This document shows positions 44,501 to 59,500 of a stretch of 64,000 nt of DNA, in pieces. This stretch comes from Patiria miniata (Eukaryota; Echinodermata; Asteroidea; Valvatida; Asterinidae). Position numbers and translations under genes: made by a program. Below the pieces are notes generated by a model. The model was not told the origin of the DNA. It ran no database searches and was given only the letters and a program-made list of their open reading frames with translations. The stretch spans positions 8,188,632 to 8,252,631 of the forward strand of contig NW_024037047.1 in NCBI RefSeq assembly GCF_015706575.1. Direction: 5' to 3'. How positions within the stretch are numbered: position 1 is the first letter of the stretch; each line of letters begins with the position of its first letter.

Positions 44501-47500
44501 AGTCTGGTTCCCTGACTCCATTTAAGAAGAAACAGAGCAGTTTACATACATTGGGGAATTGTAAGGTCAGGGAACCAGTCTAGCTGGCTTGTACCCGTTC
44601 ATAGGTGTGTGTAATCGATTGCAAACAAGTGCGATGGTCAACTGGGGCCAGTATTTGAAAAAAAGCCAGTTTTTCCAACGCTGGTCGGCCGATCAGCGTT
44701 GGAAATTGATACAAAAATACCACTTTTCTTGAAAATGACAGTATACCAGGTGCCATGATTTTACAGGATGCTTTACATTGTCATTCACTTACAGTCCAGC
44801 AAGGTATTTCCAAATGATTTGGTAGTTTTATTTTTTGATGTTTGCAAATGTTGTATTTTCCCTTTAAACGGTGAATGTTTGAACTTGAATTGAATTAGTG
44901 ACTATTGTCTGAGGGAAATTATTTTTAACAACATTTTGCTTGCTTGCAGCTGAACATCATTGCTGTCAGAAAAGTGCTTCTCCTGCCCCCAGAAAAGCTC
45001 AGAATAAACAAGACCAGTGACTTCAAGGTAAGTCAGTTTTCTTGGGATTTGTCTTGTAATTTGACTTGTGATCTAACTTGTGATTGATTTTAAGATTGGT
45101 TGGGGATTGCCTCGTGATTGCCTTGTGATCAACTTGTGATATTCTTGTGATTTGATTTGTGATTGACTTGTTGGCTTGTGATTGACTTGTGATTGAATTG
45201 TGATTAATTTTTGATTGACTTGTGTTTGACTTGTGATGGACTTGTGATTGATTTGCAATTGACTTGTGATGTGATTTGTGATTTGATTTGTGATTGACTT
45301 GTGATTGACTTGTGATTGACTTGTGATTGACTTGTGTTTGGCTTGTGATTGGCTTGTGATTGACTTGTGATTGGCTTGTGATTGACTTGTGATTGACTTG
45401 TGATTGACTTGTGATTGACTTGTGATTGACTTGTGATTGACTTGTGATTGGCTTGTGATTGACTTGTGATTGGCTTGTGATTGACTTGTGATGGGCTTGT
45501 GATTGACTTATGATTTGCTTGTGACTGACTTATTATGGTTTGGGAACGCCTTGTAAATTGACTCGCGATTGACTTGCGGTTACTTTTCGATTGACTTGTG
45601 ATTGGACATGTGATTGACTTTTGATTTGATTTGTTATTGATGTGTGATTGGCTCGTTACTGACTTGGGATCGACTTATGATTTCCTTGTGATTGACGTGT
45701 GATAGGATTTGTGACTGACTAATGATATGACTCACAATTGGCTTGTCATGAAGGTGTGATGAATTGTGATTCGACTTGTGTTTTGATTTGTGATGACTTG
45801 TGATTGACTTGTGACTTGACTGACTAGTGATCGATCGTAACTCTTGAATGACATGCTGCTGAATGGTGGCCTTCAGGCCAGTTTTTAATCCATGCAAAAT
45901 ATGTGACGTCAAGAACTCAAATGCAAAAAAAAAAAATTCATGCAGCCAATTCACAAAAAGCTGCGCACATCTCAACTCGGTCAAAGTTTGCCAGAAAGGT
46001 CTCATGACATCAAGTTGCTTTGTAATTTGTTTGATTTCGTAATTTGTATTCATGTGAAATAGGAACAAGAATTTGCTTGGAGTTTATTTGCCCTTCCCCC
46101 TTTTTTTCTGTTGTTTTTGCAGAGTGATGACCGCACATATTCCCTTGAGGTCATCATGTGCTCCTACCAAGCCGTCAATGTCTACTACTACAAGTACACG
46201 GTGGATGGAATGAACGTCATTCTTGTCAGTATCCTTTGGCCATACTGGGGAAACAACATTTTCAGACAATCGGGGGAAAAAATTTGCTCAGTTACAACCA
46301 ATTCGGGCGATTCACAATGCAGTGCGCCACCAAGAGTTTGCCGTGGAGAGTCCATATTTCAAGTTTACGGTCGACAAAGCATGGCCCATTTGAACGAGTG
46401 TCAGTAGACAACTTGAGATAATTTGTTATAACTTGGGGCATAGCATTCTGCCGCCTTACAAAAACACCATATTGATAAAAAGAAAAGAAAAGGGCAAACA
46501 TATACTGGAATCATATGCTTACGAAACTAGTGACTGGAAAAAAACTAACAATTTCAAATGTCCCGCACTGCGAATTTGTCGACCATCTCCCACAATACAC
46601 TAGGAAAAATGAACTCTCCGTGGCAAACTCTTGGTGGCGCAATGCATTGTGAATCGCCCGAATTCTCATTGGTTAAATTATTGCATTATGTTATGTCTTT
46701 GACAGACTTTTAACAAGCTCAGGAATATACCTGAAAATGTAGTTTTCAAATCTTTAATATATAAATTGATCCTTACCAGTTGTCTTGCACAGATATGCTC
46801 ATCTTCGTTGTGTTCACCATTGTTCTAGGCTACGCAGATACAGACAATGTTGTGGCTCACCCGATTGTTGTAAGTAAAGAATTGCAACATTGGCTTTGTT
46901 TTTTTGCCTTTAGTGGTGTTATGATAATGACACATCCATGCTCCGTGTGCGAAAAAGGCGGACAACTTTTTTGTTTTGGGGGCTCTTGGTAAAAAACATA
47001 AATCTTGGTTTTCTCACTGGATACTGTCAGTAGTAAGCTGAAATCTTAAGAGGATTGATTTCTGGCGTCTAGGTACCTTGTGTGAACTTTTGAGAAATTT
47101 TGATCAAGTGGGATTTTTGGGCCAAAAAATTACTCTTTTGATGGTGCCAGACATAGAAACATTTTACTTTCAGTGTCAGTAGCTGAGCTAAAAAGATTAA
47201 CTAACCAATTAAAGCACATTATTCGTTTGTCGGTCGCATGATTTAAGAAATCGGGACTCAAGGCAACAGGCTTTAGAAGATTTGCACAAAAATATCTTAA
47301 ATCACGTGTACAGAGTACGTGATGTATGGGCTTGTTAATCTTTTTAGCTCAGCACATAGCTCAGGTTGACCACACGCGGTAAATGTTCGTCCCGCGAGGC
47401 GATATAAATCAAACAGGATAGATATTTGCCTCGCGGCCTCGCGAGGCAGAAAAGTCAGCAAAAATTCACCGCACACGGGGATATTTTGTGAGCTACGTGC

Positions 47501-50500
47501 TGAGCAAATGGCCTGGAATGACTTTTTGTTCAGCACGTAGCTCTCGTGTGCGGCAGGTTTTAGCTGGGAGTAACCTGCGATGGACTATCATCCCATCCAG
47601 GGAGAATAGAAATATTCTCAGTCATTTCATGCTACTGAAACCGAAGATAAATGCTGGCCTGATAAGCCATTTTGGCTCGTCAAAGAATTTACTCTTTTAT
47701 TTTTTTACCTGACTCTCTGGCCACGAGAGAAAAATGCTAACCACTGGGCCTCTTTTCCCCGTTGTTTTCCAAGAGTTTGTGAGAAAAAGTTTAATAACAA
47801 CCACAATTGGATTCGAACCAACAACCCCTGGTTTACAAGTGCGGACGTCCCCACAACTCAACCACCGATCTTGCTGGTATCGGCTGCACAGCTCAAATCT
47901 TGTCACTTTTTTTGTTTTTTTCATATCATCAGAAATTTGTGATGGGTCTGGTAGCCATCATCCCGCTTGCCTACTACATTGGAATGGGGATAACAAGGTA
48001 AGGCACCAGTTTCCATTTTTTTAATATTATTGGCACACCACTTCGCATTGCATTGTTTCACCGTCTATGGATATGGATAGCCCACCACAGTGTGTTAGTG
48101 GTGAAGAGCCTAATCCATAGCCCCCAAATGCCAAAAGTTGGACCAGCTTGTGCAACAAAAGCAGGTTATCTGCTACTGGTTACCAGCGAAAATGTCATGT
48201 AATGCACATAGATTTTGACTGGTACTCATCATCAGCCTGGTTTTTTTGTTTGCACTGAAATCATTCTCTCTCTGCTAAAATGGTGACACTTCCCTGGTAA
48301 ACGTCAGTTCTAATATGAAATTGCAGCATTGAATACAACACAACCAGTGAAACGTTGTTTTAAAGTATTAAAAGAGCGCCCTCAATGTTTCATGGTCCCT
48401 AAATCATCAATTCATCTCGTCAATTCGTAGACAACAGTTTACCCTGCAAGATTTGAATAAGTGTCATTTGGAAAATATCTGTTGATATCACTATCACAAC
48501 GAAACTCAACAATTTTTTTTTCCGTATTAATAAATTTCCAACTTGTATGTTTTATTCCAACCCAAAAACCTCCTTTTTAACTTATTTTTTTTTTGGAGGA
48601 TTGAGGATGAATGCATTTTGAGAGGCAGGACTGTCGGATGATTTTGAAGGATTGAGGTGCTGGGAATCCTTTACTTAAACATAAGTGCAAAATTTTGGAG
48701 GATTTTGGAAGATTGAGGATGGTTCATAGCAAAAAGGGCCTAGGGCGTTGAAGGTTTAACCAATGCCATTTTTTACCCCTCAGCCGAGAGGCTCGAGGGG
48801 TATTGTCATCGCCTACGGCGTCCGTCCATCCGTATGTCTGTCCGTTCTGACCAGACCACCCTTGTGGGGTGATGTTCCTTTCAGAACACATCACCCCACT
48901 TTTTACACAATGGAAAAACATCACCCCAGAAGGGAATCTTTAGAAAAAGGGATAATGGGAACACAATGCTATCACCCCACAATTCCGTCTGGCTGGAGCG
49001 TCCGTCCGGGCAGCTTAGTTTCCGGATGATAACTTGAGTTAGAAATGTTGTTTGGGGTTGTAACTTTGGTAGGGGGTTGCCCTTGGGAGTAGGCAAGTTG
49101 GGATTGGTTTTGAGGTCAAAAGGTCAAAGGTCAAGGTCACCATGGTGAGTTAAAGGTAAATGGTTTCTGGATGATAACTTGAGTTGGAAATGAGATTTTG
49201 GTATCTAACTTAGTTAGGGGGTTGCCCTCGGGTACAGGCAAGTTGGGACTGGTTTTGGGGTCAAAAGGTCAAAGGTCAAGGTCACTGTGGTGAGTTAATG
49301 GTTTCTGCATGATGATTTCAGTTAGACATAATATTTGAGTTTGGAATGTCAGTTTGCCCTTTTCGACAAACTTCGGCTGAGAGGTTTCAACAGCAACGCT
49401 GTTATTTTTTTTATCTGTAGTATATCAGCGCAGAGCACCAACGCCGTTGGAGCCGTTCTCAATGCAACATTTGGTTCCATCGTTGAGCTGATCCTGTACG
49501 TCTCCATGCTGCTCAAAATGAAGGACGCCAAGACGTCATCTACGTGTTACAATACCCTGGTCAAGTCGGCGCTCGTCGGCACACTGCTGGTTACAATGCT
49601 GTTTATTCCGGTGAGAGCCAGTTTGAACTGGCACCCTCCAAGGCCCTTCTAAATCCAGTGGGGGATTTCTGCAAAAGCGAGCATTTTGTAAAAAGCCAAG
49701 CCATTATTAGTCTATGTAATAGACCACGGCGAAGAGCCATGGTCTATGCTATGTGAGCAGATTCGCTGATTAATTATATGCAAGACATCCACCTCTTGAC
49801 CTCTAGATTTTGACCAATCAGCGGGCGCTATCTGTATCGGGTCTTCGGTCATTAACAAGTTGTCGCGTCATAGACATAAACAAATAAAACACTAGACACA
49901 GCAAACAAAGGCTGTGGTCACGCGCTATGTATTATGTTATGTGATACGCGCCAAGCTTGTCTAGGTTTTATAGATCTATGCCCGGCCTTTGTTGTATTAC
50001 AAAACACTGCATTCAGATTGACCAATCAAACATTTAGTCCTGATTTAGGAATGAAATGTCGTCACGATTTAGTAAAGTCGACTCCGATTGGCTGAGTCGC
50101 GGGATTGCATAAATCTGCATGCTTAGATACACTCAACCAAAAACGAGTGTCCCCCCTTCCAATACTTTTTTGTCTAACTCAAAAACTACTGAGCTCCTCT
50201 CGCTCAAATAACGACTAATCAGTACAGAAATTCCTTAGCAATCCAGCCATACTCTTTATTTGGCCCAAAACAGTGATAATGTGTACACATTTATGCAATT
50301 TATGACAAACGATACCGAAAACAGTTGTACTTTTGTATACGTGCAAGTTGTGGTTCACTCTCACCTTGCACGTATACAAAAGTGAAACTTTTTCCCGGTA
50401 CAATTTGTCATAAATTGCATAATTTTGTGCACATTATCACTGTTTTGGGCCAAACAAAGAGTATGGCTGGATTGCTAAGGAATTTCTGTACTGATCAGTC

Positions 50501-53500
50501 GTAATTTGAGCAAGATGTGCCCAGTAGTTTTTGAGTTAGACAAAACAGTGTTAAGGGGGGACTTTCTCTTTTGGTTGAGTGTATATTAGACGTTATACAG
50601 GAGACCGGGCTCCGTGGTGATACTCAGACTAAGCCATTGTTAGGCTGCGTCCCAATTACTTGGCTACGGCTTTGCTTTACACACGTGGCTATGGAAGCGG
50701 CTACAGCCGCTTCCCATAGACTGCCTGCTGTAGCAAAGTCATTTGGACTTGGCCTTAGTTGTCATTGGGCTTGATGCTCCATAACTACTGCGGATGTCTT
50801 TGTTTCCTTCTCCCACACCAGGGTATTAGCATGGTTGTGGGCGGGATCAAGCACAGCGTCCAACACTTCAACATGAAGACAGCCTCAGTCAGCTCCACGC
50901 TGCTCTTCATCTCCATTGCCGGGATGTTCTCCCCGACCATCTACAACACCGTCTACGGCGTCTTCAGCTGTCGGGTAAGGCCCCAATGCCCCCCCCCCCC
51001 CCCAGGCCCCCCCCCCCCCCCAACCCAGTTAGCAGGGGCGGATCTGGAAATCAGTTAGGATGGGGTCTGATTCTTAAACGTTGCTTTAAAGGTAGAGTAG
51101 ATCATTTGCAGCTATCCAAAAAGTAACTGACAAAATGATTGTTGAAATCTTTACTTTTACCCTTCTATGCAAACATACATTCTGTGCTAAGTTGTCCTTG
51201 CGGTAAAAATCAATCCATTGACTGTTTTCAACCCGTAAGAATTCCCAGCCCACATAAAGCAGGATTGACCGCCTTGGACTGCTTAAGTAACTTGACCCAG
51301 CTATGCTTTGACTCCAGGAGAGTACGTGATAAAACAGCTGTGACCACAACTTGCCTGCTTTGTCTGTTGACCCAGTTTGACTAGTCACAGTGCTTGCTTG
51401 ACATATGACCTGACTGCTGGTGGCCAGCCTTTTTAGCAGGGGAATTGGAAGTGAATTTTGACTGTCAGTGACTGCTCAAATAGCGGGAGGGTTAATATAG
51501 TAATGCCACTAAACTCCCTGTGATATCATTCCTTCTGGCATGCTGTCATTTTGAAGAAAACAATAAAAGGTCATTTCCAAAGACGTCAAGTGATGGATTT
51601 TGGGACATTTCCGTCAGTAGTTGGTTTGTCATTTGGCGAATTCGTGAATGGGTGTGCGCAGGCGTTGACACAACGCACACACGCGCGTAGTTGCTATTAT
51701 TCATTGGTTCAGTGCGTGACATCGCGTAGCTGCAATCAGCTGAATGGGAACGTGTCCTGGATGCTGGATGCTGGATGCTGACTTGGAAACTTTTGAATTG
51801 AAATCGAGATCCTAGAATATTGTTTTTTGTTGGAATATACAGCATTCGCTGAGCTGAAAGTTCATCAGGTTAGTTGTTAAGAACCCGTCTTTAGATTTTG
51901 AGCACTTTTGTTGCTTCAAACGAAAAAAATGCAGCAATGACAAATGATCTACTCTACCTTTAACTGCAAGAAATTTTGCTCCAAAAAATGCAGCATTCCG
52001 GACACATGTTTTTGTAGACATTGGATAAGTTCTTTTTATAAAGTGAGTGCACAATTCCCAAAAATGTTTTTAATGTATTATATTATTTTTACGGTTACAG
52101 TATTTTTTAGGCTCCAACCTAAAATGCAAGCTATATTTGTGACCCGCACCACAAAAGAAAGGGTGTAATGTCGCCAAAAAGTGAAATTGAGTTATAAATA
52201 CAAATACTGAATGCTTCGAGTGGTGTAGTAAAACTAGCCTCCTGAGGTGATCGAGGGAAAATAGAATGGTCCATGGATCACCGAGGGAGACTAGTTTTAC
52301 TTCACCACGAGATAAAGCATTCAATATTTGTTTTATAACACTTCACCCACAGATTCTGCTTTATTTTAATATTTTAAATTATTTAAATCTGAACACAGTT
52401 GAAATAAACTTCAATTTCAATACAAAATTGGTGGAAAATGTATTTCTCTCTTCCAAACTACCCCTTCACGAAATGTTTGAACCCAAGACTGCGGCGCGCT
52501 CTCTTTGAAACAATACGCGCTACGCGCAATGCGCTCACAAGCATCCATTTGCACACAAATACCGCGCCGTGGAAATAGTACTTTGGTTGCTAATGGTATA
52601 GTACTTTGGTTGCTACGGGTATAGTACTTTTGGCCGTGCACAGAAAGATAGCAAAATTAGAAAGTAACATGTGACTCCCTCTCGGCCAATCAAGACACAG
52701 AATCTGTGGGTGAGGTGTTATAAACATGGATAGAAAGCACACAACTCAAGCTTTCATTTGGTATATAATAGAGCTCCATAGCCCCTCCCGTTCAGGCGAA
52801 TATGACGTATTTGCATAATATTTCCTTCGAGTTTGAATTACACAACTGAGGAAACGGATTTTGAAAGAGCTGGCTCTGTTGTAGATTTGGGCGAGATGCA
52901 CTCGAAAATGTACTTTTTTCCCAACTTTATTCATCGAAATCAACAGTTCTGTGAATGAACCCTGAAACTTTAGCTAATAAAGATGTCATTCATGACAAAA
53001 AATGAAAATCACATTTTGCCGAAATTTTCGCCGTCTCAACATGGAGCGGGCCATTATACAAATAATGAATGTTTGTGAGTGCAATGGTAAGAATAATTTC
53101 ATTCGGTGACAGATGAAATGTTCCATTCCACGAGGCGAAGCCGAGTGGAATGGAACATTTCATCTGTCACCGAATGAAATTATTCTTTCCATTGCACGAA
53201 CGTGAAACATTCATTATTTGTTTTATATAACACCTGAATAAATCTTTGTCATCTGATTGGTTGACTTTTAATAGCCAATTTATTCAGGTTAAAAACTGTT
53301 TGAAAGTTTGACAAGGAAGTTCATCATATTTAATTTATGCAAACTGTTCAACAGGTTGAGAACCATCATATTCAAGTAATCTCGATTTTAAAACAGCGCC
53401 ACTGCCAGCAGCGATGACACCGTGCAATGGAAGTTCTATTCACCGTGCAATGGAACCTCCATTGCACTGTACGCTGCGCGCCGTGTGTTGGGATGAATAA

Positions 53501-56500
53501 TTCAATAACATGTGATCAATGATCCACCAATCAGATGACGGGGATTTATTCAGGTGTTGTATAATACACGATAATGCACAGCGCGACTTAATACCCTTCC
53601 TTGTGGGGCGGGTCACATTTATGTTTTTCTGTTGGATGCATGAATTTTTCCAGATTGCAGATTACCTTTTGTGGAAATCCTTAAATCTGACGTGCACATA
53701 AAGCAGCAGGAAGACCGATTTGGCTGATTACTTTCGCTTGTTGTTTCTTGCAGAACTGCACCAGCACGATTCAAAACATGACCACAGAGGACGGATTCAA
53801 ATGCAGTGAATGCAGCCAGACAGTAAGAAATGTTTCTTCATTGTTTCATTGTTTTTATGAACAGAGATTGACCCACGTGGGGCCGATTTCACAAAACGTT
53901 AAGACGCGTTCAACACGTCCTAACTTCCTTAGCAACGCGGCTGAACTCGTCTTAACTTAAAGATCGGTCTGACGGTCATCTTATGTCATTAATGCATGCG
54001 TTAATTTGTATATCGTCTGGAAATCATTGCCGTTAAAGATGAGTGTTGTCTTAAGTTATAGTTTCGAGGAAGAAAACTACTGTAAAATCAAATTTGAAAA
54101 GATTTCTGATAAGTGGGTAGTTTGAATGTATATAGCTTATTTACAAAATTTCTTTATACGCCAACACCTAGACGACTTTTTAAAATAGATAGATGAAACG
54201 GGGAGCAAGAATGACTCTATCGTATCATGTGAAGAAGTACCTTGCGTGTAAAATGTATTGACTAGAGTAATTTTTCTGGCAAAACTTCATATTCTATGCA
54301 CACGCACGGGACGTTTGTTTTGCACGTTTCTTTTCAACAACTGTTTCGTCAAGTGGTAAAAACAAACATGAAACAGCCATCAAATTGGTAGTTTTAATGC
54401 GTCTTGCTTAAGATGGGTTTAGTTAAATCGGTCTTAAGAGGCGTCTTAGCTAAGATTGATCTTACAATGTAGGTCCTCTTCTTAGGTCCTAAGATGAGTC
54501 GCAAGATAAGACGAGTTTCATGAAATCAGCCCCTGGTGTACACCAATTAGCGTTTTTATGTAACAAACCGTTCATGGGTAAACTATGTGTTGACCAGAAC
54601 CACATTTCACAAAGCCGGCGAGAGAGCAGTTACTATTGCTTCTAAAGTGCTGGTCATAGGCATTCCACAATAATAGTGAAATTTTGACCATTACCCTGTT
54701 GTAGTTCAGTATTTTTTTTTCTGAGCAAGTTTCTAGCCCCCAGCAGCTTTGGGAGAGTGCATTTTTGTGTCGCCTAAATTAAGTTTTTGGAGACAGTTAC
54801 CAGTCCTATCTCTGTATGGCATAGACCCGTAGCCCCGTACCGGTATGTTAAAGTTTCAGTTCAGTTTTTGAATTTTTTTTATAACTTTTACATGCTTTCA
54901 TGGATTTTGACAAAAGTTGCATGCAGTGACCCTTGGGTGGGAAGACACTATTCTTCATGGGATTACTGAGGTCAAAGGTCATGTAGGGGTCATTAGAGGT
55001 CATTGTTCAAATAGGCTTCAAATGTTTCTTTGTCTACAGAATTTGATGGATTTTAATGTCACTTGGATGGAGTGATCCTTGGGTGGGGATTCATCACAAC
55101 TCTTCCAAAGGTCAAAGGTTAGCTAGGGTTCAGTTGAGGTCGTTTAAAAAAGCACAAAGTTTGACTTTTTTTAAGAACGCAAAACATGCAGGGAACGACC
55201 GCATAAACAGTTGATGTACGCGGATCACTCATTTTGAGAGTGAAATGGTTTTTCCCCTCCAGTTTAACCCAGAATCGAGTTTCTACATGGACAAAATCCT
55301 TCCGATTGTCTACATCTGCGCCACGTTGCAGCTTCTGGCCTACGTGGTGGGGCTGATCTTCACCCTCAAGACACACTCCCACATCCTGCAAGAGCAGATG
55401 CATCTGCCGGGTGAGTGACACACATGGTGATAGATACACTGACAGATGCTTGGGTATCATTGTGACATACAGTAAACTCCAGATAAGACGGCATTCTCGG
55501 GACCAGAGAATTTGTGACGGCTTACGCGAATGTCGGCTTCTGCTGCAAGTCGTCATTTTGCGGACTTACACAAATACACAAATTGAATCACGGAGTGAAA
55601 AAACAAAAATGTAGATTGAATTAATGGCCTATGCGCATCTGTATCTGGATCATGCAAACAAGATTCATGGCTAAAATTCAAAGGCTTTGATTTACCCTGG
55701 TTTATTTCTACATCCATGGTTGATTCCAGCAAATATATCCTCAATGTTTATCATCGCAAACAGACTGTGGTATTGATCACAGAAAGTCATGCATGTACAT
55801 GTACGTACGTACAAAGCAAGGACAGCGCGGCCGGCAAGCATTAACAGTGGTACGATATACATGTACAGATCGCTTGCATACTGTATGTGCATGTAGTGTA
55901 CATTGTGCACGTACGTACGTGTACAGTCACGAATTAAATGTGTGCATGGTACTGGCACAATAAGGGGACCCCAAAATGAACAGAGTGCATGCTTGCAGTC
56001 GAGAGGGGGTACTGGTATTGCATGTGCTATCGGGAAAACCCGAACGATGCACACAATGTACAGACTGTGCATGAAACAGTGTACACGTGCGATTAGTGTA
56101 CACTTGCTGGCCAATGCATCAATCACGGGCCGTGCCATTGATAAACAGATGTCAGTTAGCAGTGTGTGGGACTTTTCTCTCGACACTTCTCGCAAACCGC
56201 AGAGCACGATGCCGACTTATACAGAGGAATTTGTGTGGTTTTGAGGAAATGGGACTGAAAGTAACACGCCGATATAGGCGAAATGGCGGCTTACAAAGGC
56301 TGGCTTAGAAATGAAAATGTCAATGGAAATGCATTAGAGACAATCGGGACTTTCGTCAGACGGCCGATTTAAGCGGTATAATGGTTTATACGATGTCGGT
56401 TTAGCCGGAGTTTACTGTACATGGTGATACCTACGCATGGTGATAATGCATACATACATGATAAACATATGTAGTGTGGACATTCTTTTGTTTTCGTGTA

Positions 56501-59500
56501 GTTAAGAAAAACCTGTGAAAAAAATCATTTTACTCTCGCTTGTGAAAACTCTTTCAACCCAAATTTATTTCTATGATTCCCTTTAGTGTTTCTCTTCATT
56601 TTGCCGCAGATAAACCTAACCCACAAAATGCCTCTAACCCTGTTTTCCAGAAATGGGGAAACATTGTGTGGACTTGCCCACGTCCACACAACGTTGCCTC
56701 TACCTGGTTTATGTGGACCTCTTTTGTTCGGAAGTCCACACAGTGAATGTAATGCTTGTACATACATATCAGTCGGAGTGCATGTGAGTGACGTACATGA
56801 TGATTAATACAGTGATACACATATGCATATCAATAGGAGTGTCTTTGTTGTACGTCTTATTATTATATATTTCTGGTAATGAGTCCAAGGATTCCTCAAA
56901 AGCGCCCTAGGCACTGCATCTTGCAAGCCTGAAGAAGAGAAGACAATGAGAAGAAATTACAGTTTTAGAGGTGGGAGGAAAACCCCAGAAGAATATTCTG
57001 GGGGAAAACCCAGAAATCTCAGGTCGAGACTGAAAACCCTATCCACATGTGGACCAGGGCAGGAATCGAACCCGGGCCATAGAGGGGGAAAGCGAGAAAA
57101 GAACCACTGTGCCAACCTGACTCCCCTGTTTTTTTCACCAAAGATGTTCACATATTTCTGACTATTGCTCGTGGTTGGTTCCCCGTAGCCGGTTCCCAGG
57201 AGCACGCCATGATGCACTGGGGTCGTATCAAGAGCACCGTCATCCTGCTGTGTGCCGTCGTCATGATGTCGTTGTGTGCTGAGGTTGTGGTTCAGAACAT
57301 TGAGCCGGTGCTGAAAAGCACCACTCTACCAGATGTAAGTCACGAACAAACTGGCCAGGAAGCTTGGCCAATTTCTGTACACAGGATTTTTCTTCAGTTG
57401 TCAATAGTGTCATATTTCAGTCAAATTTCTTATTCGGAATTCTCCTGCTTGGGAATTGTTTACAATTTACAGTCCGAGATGCCAATATTTACGATTTAGG
57501 CGTAATTTATACGATTTAGTCACCCCGCTTACGATTGTACGATCCTTACATGATTTTCTACGATTTTCCAAGATTTTACGTGAATAAAATAACGTGTGCA
57601 CAATTTGTACTATACATGTAGAATCTTGACTCCTGTTTTTGCAAAGCGCGTATTAATAAAATGGGAGTTTGGTATCAGACTATAGGGTGTGTGATTTTCA
57701 GCGCATAAAAGAGCGCCAACATGTAGTGTGTGCACAAAAAAGACATCACTCAAAGTAAAAGAGCCAAATTGGGCGTAGTAAATAATAGTCTGGTTTCCCA
57801 AGTGTGCACATAAGCAAAACGTGGAAGTAGGTTGGCAACTAGTTATGGACAGTAGGGTTTCGAGTCGAGTCAAGTAACCAAAAATTGTGACGCGAGTCGG
57901 ACTGGAGTCGAGTCATTGACTCAAGTCACTACAACTCTGACAAAGAGTCTTCCAGTAGTTTTCAATCTCATCAGTCACAAAAATTGTTTTTCACTTTTTT
58001 TTTTTTTTTGAGAGTTGAGTCTTTTTATTTCTCCCCCAGGTATTCTTTGGGGTCACGCTCCTCGCCATCGTGCCAGATATACCAGAGCTAATCAACGGAG
58101 TCCAATTTGCCCTGAAGAACAACGTCAATCTCAGGTTGGTGTTACAACCTTTTTTTTAAGAGATGGAATTTGCTTCGGGGAGATGCAATTTTACTATTGG
58201 TTTGGTTTTTTTGCCGTTCGCCGACATATTTTATAAACACTTTATACTCAGTGTTGTTATTGGTAAGACGTCTGCACTAGTAAGCAGGGGGTCGTGGATT
58301 CGAGTCTTACCAAAGTAAGCTTGTGAATTTTTTCTTGCGAGTCCCAGGACAATACTGAGCATACAGTGTTTATAAACTTACATTGGCAAAGGACCAGAAA
58401 AAAAATTCCAAAAAACAATATAAACCCTTTTTTAAAGTACTGAAGGACTTGTAAATTGGCAGTCTCCCAATTGGTTGAGCACCGATACGCAGTTGGTAGC
58501 GCACCGGTGCAAGTGTTCGAGAGGTCGCAGGTTCAAACCCAACTCAGGTCTAGGTTTCTTTGTTTTCATCCCTTAAATGGTTTCTACTTTTTCCTCCTAT
58601 ATTTCAGCATTGAGATCGGCAGTTCAGTAGCCGTTCAGGTCACTCTTCTCCAGGTGCCCATCCTGATCTTGGCTGATGCTATTTATGTAAGTATTCTGAT
58701 TTGTTGTGTCCCTAAGCAGGGCACATTACCTCAATTTAACCTTAGTATTCCCATTGGCTGTGTCCTGGTTGTGTCCCTAAGCAGGGCACATTACCTCAAT
58801 TTAACCTTATGCTATTCATGTAAGTATTTCCATTGGTTGTGTCCCTAAGCAGGGCACATTACCTCAATTTAATCTAGAGTAACATTAATGTGTTTTATAA
58901 GCGTGATAAAATTACATTCTACCATTTGGTCTTGAACAGAAAAGCGTCACTTTGCTCAATCATCAACTGTTTTAAAAGATGCACATTTATCCATACTTTA
59001 GTGTTTTAGATAGTTTACCGACAAAATTATCATTTTAATGGGAAATGTGTTTTAGAACTCGAAAAGGCGCATTCCAGAAGAAAAAGCTACGTTAAAGGCT
59101 CAAGAAATGTTGTAATTTTCATCTCCAAACAGCCTCTGCATTTCTACATGATCTTCTCTGACGTTCACATGTGGTCGGTCATCATCAGCGCCATCATCAT
59201 GAACTACATCTTCATCGACGGAAAGAGCAATTATTTCCAAGGTAAGAACCTTCAAACTTTGTGTTATCTGTGTTTAAGTTTACTCCTCAAGCCACCTTGA
59301 GGAGTGTGTAAAAAACGTGGCTCCACTTCAAGGTTTCCATGGGAAAAACCATCTCGTTTGTTTCAAGTACTACTGTGCCAATGTGGCCATCAACTTGCGG
59401 AGCGCCGTGGTCAAATGGTTACAGTGTTCGACTCACTTGCCATGGTACGTGGGTTTGAACCCTGACAGGGAACATGGTGCTTGTGCTCTTGGGCAAGAAA

